64,000 nt of DNA from JAABRB01 sp963735025 (GTDB lineage: Bacteria > Pseudomonadota > Gammaproteobacteria > Burkholderiales > SG8-39), in assembly GCA_963735025.1 (NCBI GenBank), contig CAVTJG010000009.1, forward strand, positions 868,001 to 932,000. Reading direction: 5' to 3'. The notes beneath the pieces are model-generated. The model did no database searches, was not told the origin of the DNA, and was given only the letters and a program-made list of their open reading frames with translations. Positions 26,831 to 36,056 of this stretch are shown in pieces. The translations under genes and the position numbers were made by a program. Numbering within the stretch: position 1 is the stretch's first letter; every line of letters starts with the position of its first letter.

Positions 26831-29146
26831 ATGACTGACGTAAGTAAACAACTCGAACGCACCCACACTCTCTCCGCGAAAGTCGCCCAGGTCTTCCAGC
26901 ACCGAGCGCAACTCGCGCAGACCCGCTACAGCGAACGCGTGCAAAAAGCGCTCGCGGAGCAGATTGCCGGCGCGACGCAGCAGGCGACGTCGCCCTGGGG
27001 ATGGTGGACGGATTGGTATCGCTACTCGGTCGATTTCGCGCAGCGCAGTGTGCTCTACTGGGACACGCTCAGGCAGCGCGGCAATCAGTTCACGGAACGC
27101 GAACAGGCAGGGTTGCCGCCTGTGCTGCACTTTGACTACGAGATGGTGCTCGACGCGCGGCGCTTCGAGCATGCGGTGAACTACGCGCTGGTGCGCATCG
27201 TCCCGCCGGAGGGTGTGACGGTCGACCCGAAACGTCGCCCGTACATCATCATCGATCCACGTGCGGGTCACGGCCCGGGGATCGGTGGCTTCAAGGACGA
27301 CTCGCAGGTGGGCGAGGCGCTGCGCGCGGGTCATCCTGTCTACTTCGTCATCTTCTTCCCCGAGCCCGAGCCGGATCAGACGATGCTCGACGTGTGCGCA
27401 GCCGAGCAGCAGTTCGTGCGCCGCGTGCGCGAGCTGCATCCGGACAGCCCAAAGCCGGCGATCGTCGGCAACTGTCAGGGAGGCTGGGCGGCGATGATGC
27501 TGGCCTCCTCGAGCCCGGAGGACACCGGGCCCATCGTGATCAACGGTGCGCCGATGTCCTACTGGGGTGGCGCGTGGAGCGAGGGCGAGGGCGACAACCC
27601 GATGCGCTATGCGGGCGGAATGCTCGGCGGGACGTGGCTGGCATCGCTCGCCGCAGACCTCGGCAACGGGAAGTTCGACGGCGCCTATCTGGTGCAGAAC
27701 TTCGAGAACCTCAACCCGGCTAACACGTACTGGAAGAAGAGTTACAACGTCTTCGCGAACGTCGATACCGAGGCGCCGCGCTTCCTCGACTTCGAGCGCT
27801 GGTGGGGCGGCTTCTACCTGATGAACCGCGAGGAGATCGAGTGGATCACGCAGAATCTCTTCGTCGGCAACAAGCTGTGGTCGGGCGAGACGAAGTCGAA
27901 GGCCGGCAAAGCCTTCGACCTGCGCGAGATCCGTTCGCCGATCATCCTGTTCGCCTCGCTCGGCGACAACATCACGCCGCCGCAGCAGGCGTTCAACTGG
28001 GTCGCCGACCTCTACGGCTCGACCGAGGAGATCAAGTCGCGCGGACAGGTGATCGTGGGCCTGATGCACGAGGACGTGGGGCACCTCGGCATCTTCGTGT
28101 CGGGCAAGATCGCGAAGCGTGAGCACCGGCAGATCGTCTCGGTGCTCAAGTCGATCGAGGCGCTGACGCCGGGTCTGTACGCGATGCGGATCATCGAGCA
28201 CCGGGGCAAGAGCGGCGAGGTCGAGTACGACGTCGAGTTCGAGGAGCGCCGGCTGGAGGAAGTAACCGAGCGGCTCAACCGCTTCAAGCGCGCCGACGAG
28301 GCGCCATTCGAGGCCGTGGAAACGATTTCCGAGTTCAACCAGCGCGCCTACGAGATTTTCGCCCGGCCGCTCGTCCAGGCGACGGCGAACGATTTCACCG
28401 CGAAGCTCGGCCGCGAGTTTCATCCGCTCCGCTTCGAGAAATGGTCGGTCTCCGACCGGAACCCGATGCTGCTGGTGGCTCGGGCCGCTTGCGCAGGTAG
28501 TCAAGGCCCAGCGCCAGGCCGTCGGGCCGGACGACCGGCTGCGCAAAGCCGAGGCGGCGTACGGCGAGGTCGTCGCCGCGACGCTCGATTACTACCGCGA
28601 TCTGCGCGACGCGACGAGCGAGGCGCTCTTCTTCCAGACCTACGGCAATCTGTTCGCGCGCTACGTCGCCGACCGTGGCGAGCGCGAGGCCGAGGCCCCG
28701 ATCGATCCGCGCGAGCTGCCGTTCGTCAAGGCGGCGCTCGCCGCGATCGGTGAAGGCGGCTACCCGGAAGCGCTCGCCCGCGCGGGCGAACTGCTCGCAC
28801 GCCGCGGCATGCCGGTGCCGCTGGCGCGCCTCGAACTCAAGGCCGAGCTGGTGAAGGAGTACGCGGATCTGCTGCCCGATATTCCGCTTCACGAGTGGAA
28901 GCGGATCCGCGGCGAGCAGGACGCGATCGTCCGCTTCGAGCCGGAGCGGGCGCTCGAGACGCTGCCGCAGCTGCTTGCCGATCCGTCCGATCGCGAGCGG
29001 TTCCTGCGAGGTCCTGGAGCGGCTGACGACAGATCCGCGCGTGCGCGCCGAGCGAGGCGACGCCTGAACAGATCGCGATGGTCGCGCGGATCCGCCAAGG
29101 ACTCGGCGCCGGGACACCGCGGATCGCGGCGCGCGCCGGACGCTAG
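26831..29146 (+). CDS. DUF3141 protein (poly(3-hydroxyalkanoate)-synthase-like alpha/beta hydrolase), three frame breaks
   Basis: About 770 aa after removing single bases near 28476, 29010 and 29058 (exactly 771 codons). The central domain is an alpha/beta hydrolase related to PHA synthase/PhaC: IIDPRAGHGPGIGG, the lipase-like box VGNCQGGWAAM where a Cys stands in for the serine nucleophile, SPIILFASLGDNITPPQQA and a GHLGIFVSGK segment with a candidate active-site His. The C-terminal about 350 residues are helical, with many acidic and Arg residues. DUF3141 proteins are annotated as PHA synthetases but their chemistry is unproven. It heads a four-gene set with a phosphate acyltransferase, acetate kinase and FabI, suggesting acyl-CoA or PHA metabolism. 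Confidence 0.87.
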
Positions 29147-29157
29147 GGAAATTCAGC

Positions 29158-30102
29158 ATGGAACGCAGACACGAGAAGTACGAGCGGCTGCATCGAGCGC
29201 TGCAAGGGACTCGCGCCCACGCCGACGGCGGTCGCGCACCCTTGCGATCGAAGCTCGCTCGAAGGCGCGCTCGACGCGGCGAAGAACGGCCTCATCGCCC
29301 CGATCCTGGTCGGCCCGGCTGCGCGCATCAAGGCGACGGCCGCCGAGTTCGGCCTCGACCTCTCCGGATACGAGCTCGTCGACGCGGCCCACAGCCACGA
29401 GTCGGCAGCAAAGGCGGTGGAACTGGTGCGGCTCGGCCGCGCCGAGGCGCTCATGAAGGGCAGCCTGCACACCGACGAGCTGATGGGCGCGGTCGTCAGG
29501 CGCGAGACGGGGTCTGCGCACCGCGCGGCGCGTCAGCCACTGCTTCGTGATGGACGTGCCGAACCACGACACGCCGCTCATCATCACCGATGCGGCCGTG
29601 AACATCGCGCCCACGCTCGAGGAGAAGGTCGACATCGTGCAGAACGCGATCGACCTCGCGCACGCCCTCGGGTGTGAATGAGGTGCGGGTCGCGATCCTC
29701 TCGGCGATGGAGACGGTCAATCCGAAGGTGCCTTCGACCATCGAGGCCGCGGCGCTCTGCAAGATGGCCGACCGCGGGCAGATCACCGGCGCCATCCTCG
29801 ACGGCCCGCTTGCGCTCGACAACGCGATCAACCTGGCTGCGGCGCAGATCAAGAAGATCGACTCCCCGGTCGCCGGCCGCGCGAACGTTCTGGTGGTGCC
29901 CGATCTCGAGGCCGGGAACATGCTCGCCAAGAGCCTGACGTTCCTCGCCGGCGCGGATGCCGCGGGCATCGTGCTCGGCGCCAAGGTGCCGATCATCCTG
30001 ACGAGCCGGGCGGACTCGGTGCTGACGCGGCTCGCTTCCTGCGCGGTGGCGGTGCTGGTCGCGCACGCGCGCCGCGCGCACGCCGAGAAAGTCGTCAGCT
30101 AG
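29158..30102 (+). CDS. Phosphate acetyl/butyryltransferase (three frame breaks)
   Basis: PTA/PTB-family enzyme that exchanges CoA and phosphate on short acyl groups. Single extra bases near 29191, 29513 and 29670 split it; removed, the frame is 314 codons (313 aa). Recognisable parts include GLIAPILVGP, EALMKGSLHTDELM with the conserved Lys-Gly, FVMDVPNHDTPLIITDAAVNI and the C-terminal VVPDLEAGNMLAKSLTF and VPIILTSRADS. The length fits the shorter single-domain type, similar to the phosphotransacetylase part of enoyl-CoA-hydratase/phosphate-acetyltransferase fusions but without the hydratase domain. It starts 11 bases after DUF3141 and is followed 5 bases later by acetate kinase. Acetyl versus butyryl preference cannot be judged. 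Confidence 0.87.
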
Positions 30103-30107
30103 GACCC

Positions 30108-31291
30108 ATGTCCGACGCCATCCTGGTCCTCAACGCCGGTTCCTCGAGCATCAAGTTCTCGCTGTTCGTCGCGCACGCCGGGTCGCTCGCGCTGGCCGCT
30201 GCGCGGCCAGATCGAGGGGCTCTTCACGAATCCGCATTTCGTCGCCAAGAACGACGCCGGCAGCGGTCGTGAGCGAGAAGTCCTGGGGCGAGGGCACCGA
30301 GCTCGGCCACGCCGGCGCGATCGATCATCTCGCCGGCTTCATTCGCGGCGAGCTCGCCGAGCACCGGCTGGTCGGCGTCGGTCATCGAGTCGTGCACGGC
30401 GGGCTCGAATACACGCAGCCGGTGCGCGTCGATGCGCGGGTGGTCGCCGAGCTCGAGAAGTTCGTGCCGCTCGCGCCGTTGCATCAGCCGCACAACCTCA
30501 CTCCGATCCGGCTCCTTCTCGAGCGTCAGCCGGGACTCGCGCAGGTCGCGTGCTTCGACACGTCGTTTCACCGCACGAACCCCGAGATCGCGCAGCGCTT
30601 CGCGATTCCGGCGGAACTCCACGACGCCGGTGTCCGGCGTTACGGATTTCACGGGCTCTCCTACGAATACATCGCCTCGGTACTGCCGCAGCACGATGCG
30701 CGCGCCGCGGGCGGCAAGACAGTCGTGCTGCACCTCGGAAACGGCGCGAGCATGTGCGCGCTCGAGGCGGGAAAGAGCGTCGCGAGCACGATGGGGTTTA
30801 CGGCGGTCGATGGCCTGCCGATGGGCACACGGACCGGCGCACTCGACCCCGGCGTCATCCTGTACCTGATGGATCAGCGTGGGATGGACGCGCGCGCGAT
30901 CGAGAAGCTGATCTACAGCGAGTCCGGGCTGCTGGGCGTGTCCGGAATTTCGAGTGACATGCGCACGTTGCAGGCGAGCGACGATCCGCGGGCGAAGCTC
31001 GCGATCGATCTCTTCGTCTATCGTATCCGGCGCGAGCTTGGTTCGCTCGCGGGCGCGCTCGGCGGACTGGATGCGATCGTTTTCACCGCGGGCATCGGCG
31101 AGAACTCGCCCGCGATCCGCGAGCGCGTGCTGGACGACGCCGAGTGGCTCGGCGTCAGGATCAGCCGCCGCGCGAACGCCAGGGGCGGGCCGTGCATCAG
31201 CGCCGCGCGCAGTCGCGTCTCGGCCTGGACGATCCCGACCAACGAGGAGCTGATGATCGCGCGACACACGCAGCGGCTCCTGCAGACCTGA
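30108..31291 (+). CDS. ackA: Acetate/propionate kinase (two frame breaks)
   Basis: Makes acyl-phosphate from ATP, or the reverse, completing the acyl-CoA to acid route with the preceding acyltransferase. About 393 aa after removing one C near 30197 and one G near 30267 (394 codons). ASKHA motifs are clear: LVLNAGSSSIKFSLF (phosphate 1), GHRVVHGG, FDTSFH, RYGFHGLSYEY, VVLHLGNGASMCAL (phosphate 2), DGLPMGTRTGALDPG and IVFTAGIGENSPAIRE (adenosine). It is colinear with DUF3141, the acyltransferase and fabI. ATG 30108 is 5 bases after the upstream stop. Confidence 0.92.
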
Positions 31292-31302
31292 GAGGAAGCA
31301 GC

Positions 31303-32085
31303 ATGGCCATCGACATTCCCCGCCCCGTCCTGAAGGGCAAGAAAGCGCTCGTCGTCGGGATCGCCAACGAGAGCTCCATCGCGTGGGGGTGCGCCAGCGC
31401 GTTTCGCGAGCTCGGCGCGGATATCGCCGTCACTTACCTGAACGAAAAGGCCCGACCGCACGTCGCACCGCTCGCCGAGCGCCTGGAGGCGCCGATCTTC
31501 GTGCCGCTCGACGTGTCGAGACCGGGCGAGCTGGAAGCAGTGTTCGACACCATCACCCGGCAATGGGGGCAGCTCGACATCCTCGTCCACTCGATCGCAT
31601 GGGCGCCGAAGGACGACCTGCAGGGTGGACTGCTCGGCTGCTCCGCCGAGGGATTCGGCAAGGCGATCGACGTTTCGTGCCACTCCTTCATCCGCATGGC
31701 GAAGCTTGCCGTGCCGCTCATGAAGGAGGGCGGCACGATGTTCGCGATGAGCTACTACGGCGCGAACAAGGTCGTGGCGAACTACAACGTGATGGGCCCG
31801 GTGAAGGCGGCGCTCGAGGCATCGTGCCGATATCTCGCCTACGAGCTCGGACCGAAGGGCATCCGCGTGCACGCGATCTCGCCCGGGCCGCTCAAGACGC
31901 GCGCCGCGTCCGGGCTCAAGGATTTCGACCTGCTGCTGACCGAAGCCGCGCAGCGCGCCCCGATTGGCGAGCTGGTGGACATCATGGACGTGGGGTTTGC
32001 CTGCGCGTACCTCGCCACGCCGTATGCGCGGCGCATCAGCGGCGAGACACTCTACGTCGACGGCGGCGTGAACATCATGGCCTGA
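31303..32085 (+). CDS. fabI: Enoyl-ACP reductase (NADH), FabI
   Basis: Reduces enoyl-ACP in fatty-acid elongation, in the cytoplasm. The protein is 260 aa, the usual length. It has the SDR-like cofactor loop GIANESSIAWGCA and the FabI active site with YYGANKVV followed by YNVMGPVKAALE, which carries the Tyr-X6-Lys pair. VHAISPGPLKTRAASGLKDF and the C-terminal GETLYVDGGVNIMA also fit FabI. AGAGGAAGCAGC before ATG 31303 supplies a ribosome site. Being last in an operon with DUF3141, acyltransferase and acetate kinase, it may be a second copy serving that pathway rather than the housekeeping enzyme; this cannot be decided from the window. Confidence 0.93.
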   Translation: MAIDIPRPVLKGKKALVVGIANESSIAWGCASAFRELGADIAVTYLNEKARPHVAPLAERLEAPIFVPLDVSRPGELEAVFDTITRQWGQLDILVHSIAWAPKDDLQGGLLGCSAEGFGKAIDVSCHSFIRMAKLAVPLMKEGGTMFAMSYYGANKVVANYNVMGPVKAALEASCRYLAYELGPKGIRVHAISPGPLKTRAASGLKDFDLLLTEAAQRAPIGELVDIMDVGFACAYLATPYARRISGETLYVDGGVNIMA

Positions 32086-32106
32086 CGCGGCGCCGGCACG
32101 CCGCGT
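32085..32106. terminator. Hairpin between convergent genes
   Basis: A perfect 8-bp stem, ACGCGGCG (32085-32092) and CGCCGCGT (32099-32106), with a 6-base loop fills the gap between the fabI stop and the stop of the opposing small gene. It lacks a T-run, but its position suggests a two-way terminator or a 3' end-protecting hairpin. Confidence 0.5.
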
Positions 32107-32436
32107 TCACTCGGGCTTGCCGAGGCGATCCCCGTATTTTTTGCGCAGCCGGTCAACGATCGCTTCGAGTGATTGCATCGTCTCTTTCTCTCCGACGTAC
32201 TCGCTCGATTTCTCGCGCACGGCGTAGTGGATCCGCATCGCGTCATGCAGCTTCTTGAATGCTATCTTGTTCGGCGATCCGCACACCGATTCATCGTTCT
32301 TGATGACCCGTGCGATCACGCCCGGATCGAGAATCCTCACCTTGCAGATGGTGCAGAGTCGCGCGATCTCCTCGTCGATCTCATCGAGCTGCCCCGCCCA
32401 CCATCCCACATTCGGGCTCTTCTTCTCGTCACTCAT
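32107..32436 (-). CDS. Small conserved hypothetical protein
   Basis: 109 aa, soluble, rich in charged residues and mostly helical by composition. Two Cys (in RLCTICKVRI) form a CxxC; the remainder contains IARVIKNDESVCG and a basic C-terminal helix (VDRLRKKYGDRLGKPE). I do not recognise a family. The ATG is preceded by AGGAGTGGAGC, and codon use matches the neighbours, so it is likely a real gene. It is convergent with fabI and downstream of the glycine-zipper lipoprotein on the same strand (47-base gap). Confidence 0.65.
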   Translation of the reverse strand: MSDEKKSPNVGWWAGQLDEIDEEIARLCTICKVRILDPGVIARVIKNDESVCGSPNKIAFKKLHDAMRIHYAVREKSSEYVGEKETMQSLEAIVDRLRKKYGDRLGKPE

Positions 32437-32483
32437 GGTGCTCCACTCCTGTATTTCTCAACGACTCTCTCTAAATACTACGC

Positions 32484-32906
32484 CTACGCTGGCTCGAGCT
32501 GGTCCACGTACACGCGCACGCGCTGCCCGATGCGCAGATCCGGCTTGGCACGAAACGTTCGTTTGTCGACCGAGCCGTCGTCGTAACGATAGGTGATCTC
32601 GTAGACCGTCTCGCGATCGTTCTGGCTCGCGATCTTGCTGCCGATGTATCCCCCCGCGAGCGCACCGGCAACCGTGGCGAGCGTTTTTCCGTTGCCCGCT
32701 CCAATCTGGCTACCCAGGAGGCCCCCGATCAATCCTCCCCCGACTGCGCCGACCACTTGCGTGTCTGGATTGTTTCGCTCGTACTGGCTGATGCCGATGA
32801 CCGTCGCGTAGCGAGGCTCTGCGGGTGTCGTGGCACATCCTGCGACGAGTACCGTCAGGCCGATCAACAGCGCCCCCACGTGGCGAAGAACGGCGGACAC
32901 CCTCAC
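32484..32906 (-). CDS. Glycine-zipper outer-membrane lipoprotein (SlyB/17-kDa-antigen-like)
   Basis: 140 aa from GTG 32906, which overlaps the upstream stop in a GTGA arrangement. It has a lipoprotein signal with VAGC lipobox at Cys24, then a double-membrane-spanning glycine zipper (GAVGGGLIGGLLGSQIG and TVAGALAGGYIGSKIA). A C-terminal beta domain follows (TVYEITYRYDDGSVDKRTF and RVRVYVDQLEPA). The architecture is that of SlyB/Pal-associated envelope lipoproteins, which are thought to reinforce the outer membrane. A longer start at 32975 is possible but would run into the preceding gene and put basic residues before the signal. Confidence 0.87.
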   Translation of the reverse strand: MRVSAVLRHVGALLIGLTVLVAGCATTPAEPRYATVIGISQYERNNPDTQVVGAVGGGLIGGLLGSQIGAGNGKTLATVAGALAGGYIGSKIASQNDRETVYEITYRYDDGSVDKRTFRAKPDLRIGQRVRVYVDQLEPA

Positions 32907-33751
32907 TCCTGATACGCGCCGAAGAGATAGGCGCTTTGCAGAATGCTGCTCGGGCGGCCGAATTTGCCGAACCACTTGTCGTAGAGGGTCGTCAACTCGG
33001 TCGAGCGGTAGAAGCGCGCGAGCGCACGGTTCACCGCGAGACGGAAATCGGCGTCGTTTCGCCGCATCATGAGTGCATAGGGCTCGACCGAGAAATCCTC
33101 CTCGAGAAACGCCAGCCTCTCCGCGCCCTCCGCAGCGGCCAGCCCGACCAGGAGCAAACGGTCGTTCGCGTACGCATCGACCTTCTTCTCGCGCAGCGCG
33201 GCCAGCGCGGCAGGTTCGCTCCCGAACGGCACGAGCGTGACCTTGACCTGCTCCTGCTGCACGGCATTGCGCAGCTTGGCCTCCGAGGTCGTGCCGGACA
33301 CCACGGCGACCCGCTTGCCCACCACGTCGGAGATCCGAAGCATGCCGGAATCGGCACGCACCAGCATGGTTGCGCCGTCAATGAAAATTACGCTGGAGAA
33401 GTCGACCCGCTCCATGCGGCCGAGCGTGATCGTGGTGGTGCCGCATTCGAGGTCGACCTTGCCCGACGCGACTTGTTCGACCCGGTTGGCTGCCGTAACG
33501 GGCACCCACTCGATCTTCAGTGTAGGGAGGCCCAGTTGCTTCTGGACTGCGCCGACCACGTAAGTGCATAGATCGATCGAGTAGCCCACTGGGCGTCCAT
33601 CCGTCCCCATCGACGAGAAGGGCGGCGACGATTCGCGAAAGCCGAGGCTGATCACCCCAGCGTCGCGGATCTTCTTGAGCGTGCCGGTGAGCCCCTGCGC
33701 GTACGCGGGGAGCGCGCAGATGAATAGGAGCAGAGCGAGGAATCTGGCCAT
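32903..33751 (-). CDS. Polar-amino-acid-type ABC transporter substrate-binding protein
   Basis: Periplasmic solute-binding protein of the SBP_bac_3 family, 282 aa, with a short signal (ALLLFICALPAYAQ). Signature parts are GVISLGFRESSPPFSSMG, VGYSIDLCTYVVGAV, KVDLECGTTTITLGRMERVDFS, GKRVAVVSGTTSEAKL and KVDAYANDRLLLVGLA. These fit glutamate/aspartate-type binding proteins such as GltI. No permease or ATPase gene is adjacent, so it is an orphan or serves a transporter elsewhere. The stop overlaps the lipoprotein start. The 163 bases upstream (33752-33914) show nothing recognisable. Confidence 0.9.
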   Translation of the reverse strand: MARFLALLLFICALPAYAQGLTGTLKKIRDAGVISLGFRESSPPFSSMGTDGRPVGYSIDLCTYVVGAVQKQLGLPTLKIEWVPVTAANRVEQVASGKVDLECGTTTITLGRMERVDFSSVIFIDGATMLVRADSGMLRISDVVGKRVAVVSGTTSEAKLRNAVQQEQVKVTLVPFGSEPAALAALREKKVDAYANDRLLLVGLAAAEGAERLAFLEEDFSVEPYALMMRRNDADFRLAVNRALARFYRSTELTTLYDKWFGKFGRPSSILQSAYLFGAYQE

Positions 33752-33914
33752 GACTTGTCTTCCCGAGATTGATCGTTGGGAGCGTGAGCGTAGGAGTTGT
33801 TGCCGGGTAGCTGGGTCGTCGCATTGCCGGCGCATGAAGCGGACCCGCAGCAGGCGCGAACTGCATGCCCAGTGTGCCATACGCTTTCGCGTCGGCCAAG
33901 CCTGGGACCCCGCG

Positions 33915-36002
33915 CTACTTGAAGAGCCGTTCGAAGAATCCCCCGACACCGCCGCCAGCGGGTTGCTCTGCGCTCTGGCCGCCCGACTTACCGCTCGCGG
34001 GCGCCTTACCACCACGCAGCGCGGTCGCGCACGGCGCTTCCATCGTCGCCGAATCGAAGAGGCCCTTCGCAAGCAGCGAAAGACCCCCGGTCATCACGCC
34101 AATACCGATCTGCGCCGCAGCGCCTGCAGCGCCCGCAATGTCGACGCCGACGGAGGGATCCGCCAGTGTCCCTTGCACCTTTACCAGATTCGCCAGTCCA
34201 CCGATGCCAATCCCTTTCTTCGCTTGCGGCCGGATGCTCAGGTCGATCGTCTCGGAGCCAAGGTTGATCGTTCCGGCCATCGCGATGCCGACGTTGTTGG
34301 TCTCGATCGCTACGGTGCGGTCGACGGTCACTACTCCCTTGGTTACCGGCACGTTGATCACCGCGCACTCAATCTGGGAGTACTGCTCCGTCCGGCGCGT
34401 CGGGTTCACCGCGTTCAGCACCTGGGCAACGATGTTCAACCCAGCGCTGTCAAGTACCCGGTTCCGCGCGCGGGCCGGTCCCGTGACCAGTTTCACGTGA
34501 CCCTCCAGCGCCGCCGCCAGCGCCGCCGAAGACGCGCCAGCCGATCGGAGATCGAACTCGAGCTCGGTCGGACCGCCCGTAAGCACGTCGCCCTGGCCGA
34601 GCGCGGCCATCATCTTTCCAAGCTCGATCTTGCTTCCGGTCGCGTTTACGCTGAATTCGGCGTGCTTCGCGTCGCTGGCGTCCAGAGCGCCGGCCAGCTT
34701 CACGCCGCCGCCGCCCATCCGCATCTCCAGCGACCGCGTGCCCAGTTTGCCGCGACTGAGTGCGATCCGCCCGCGCACCGCTTCGAGCAATATCGTGGGC
34801 GGCAAGACCAACCGGTCTATCTTGAGGTTGAGATCCGCGTCCACTGCATTGAGCGCGCCGAGCGGCAAAGGATCCTTCGAGAAGACGCTTCCCGAAGCCT
34901 TTCCCGCTCCGGACGGTTGGGCCGCGCCCGGCCCGCGAAGCTCCTGGACGTCGACGAGCGGCGCCGCGATGTCGGCGGTGATCTTCGGCCGTCCACCGGA
35001 GAAGTCGGCTTTCACCGCGCCCGACGCGGCACTTTTCCCCACCGATAGATTGATGCCATCGACTGTGTAGACTCGCTTGTCGCTCTTGATGTCGCCTTCG
35101 AACTTGATCGGTGGCAGTCGGGTTATGCGTTCGCCCGCGAGCTTGGTCAGCGATTCGGACTCGGGAATTTCTGCGCGCACCTTCAGCGCCAGACGCGCGC
35201 CACTTGCCGGAAAGCCGACCTGACCCGACGCGGCGATCGTCGCGCTGGCGACCCGCGCCTCGAGCTTGACACCCAGTGAGTTGCCCGAACTGAGCGCACG
35301 GATGATTAGATCATCGGTTGTTCCAGCGAGCGACAGGGGCACCCCATCGATGGTGGCCTTGATGAGGATTTCCCGTCCCGAAAGGCCTGCAGGTCGGATG
35401 AAAGCCTCGTCGAACGTCAGGCGCCGCGTTTTCCCGGTTCTTCCGGAGCGGAATTGGACGACACCTCGCGTGATCCGAGCCGCACTCAGATCCACTGGCA
35501 GCCCGGTCGATTCCGATGGCGTGTCGGTCGGCTTCTTTCCGCCAGCGCGGGCCATCACCCAGTTTCCCACGCCCTTTGCGTCGGTCTCGAGGTAAACGTC
35601 GGGCTCGACGATGTCGAGCTTGAGTCGCACGTTGCCGGTCAGGAGCGGAAGCAGCGCCGCGCGCACCTCCACGTGCTTCGCCGTGATCAACTGCGCTCGC
35701 GACCCCCAGCTTGCATTCGCGAGACTCACGTTGTTCACGATGAGTCGGAGTGGCAGCAATCCGACCTTGGTAGGGCCGGCGACCTTGAGTTCGCGGCCGG
35801 TGGCCGCCTTTACCTCGGCCGCGGCCAGTTCGATGTATCTGTTCCAGTCCACGACAGACAGCGCCACGAACGCGCCGGCGAACAGCACGACGACCGCGAT
35901 TGCGGTGCCGACCAGCACGCGTAGCCAGACACGACCCGCCTGCCTGCCGGGAAAGGCCGCCGGGACACTCATGCGTGCGCGCTGAGACCTCATCAAAGCC
36001 AT
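33915..36002 (-). CDS. AsmA-family envelope protein
   Basis: About 695 aa, with one N-terminal membrane anchor (VLVGTAIAVVVLFAGAFVALSVV) and a long periplasmic beta-rich body. AsmA hallmarks include the anchor followed by DWNRYIELAAAEVKAATGRELKVAG, repeated FDLRSAGASSAAL-type segments, and a C-terminal domain with NIVAQVLNAVNPTRRTEQYSQIECAVINV and GIGIGGLANLVKVQGTLADPSVGVD. AsmA-like proteins are linked to phospholipid transport between membranes. The start is uncertain: ATG 35972, ATG 36002 and GTG 36053 are all open, and I give 36002. It directly follows VanZ on the same strand. Confidence 0.88.
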   Translation of the reverse strand: MALMRSQRARMSVPAAFPGRQAGRVWLRVLVGTAIAVVVLFAGAFVALSVVDWNRYIELAAAEVKAATGRELKVAGPTKVGLLPLRLIVNNVSLANASWGSRAQLITAKHVEVRAALLPLLTGNVRLKLDIVEPDVYLETDAKGVGNWVMARAGGKKPTDTPSESTGLPVDLSAARITRGVVQFRSGRTGKTRRLTFDEAFIRPAGLSGREILIKATIDGVPLSLAGTTDDLIIRALSSGNSLGVKLEARVASATIAASGQVGFPASGARLALKVRAEIPESESLTKLAGERITRLPPIKFEGDIKSDKRVYTVDGINLSVGKSAASGAVKADFSGGRPKITADIAAPLVDVQELRGPGAAQPSGAGKASGSVFSKDPLPLGALNAVDADLNLKIDRLVLPPTILLEAVRGRIALSRGKLGTRSLEMRMGGGGVKLAGALDASDAKHAEFSVNATGSKIELGKMMAALGQGDVLTGGPTELEFDLRSAGASSAALAAALEGHVKLVTGPARARNRVLDSAGLNIVAQVLNAVNPTRRTEQYSQIECAVINVPVTKGVVTVDRTVAIETNNVGIAMAGTINLGSETIDLSIRPQAKKGIGIGGLANLVKVQGTLADPSVGVDIAGAAGAAAQIGIGVMTGGLSLLAKGLFDSATMEAPCATALRGGKAPASGKSGGQSAEQPAGGGVGGFFERLFK

Positions 36003-36056
36003 TCTCGCGCCTGCGTCGACGCGTGCCAAGCACGCATCGACCGCGTTAGCCACCTA

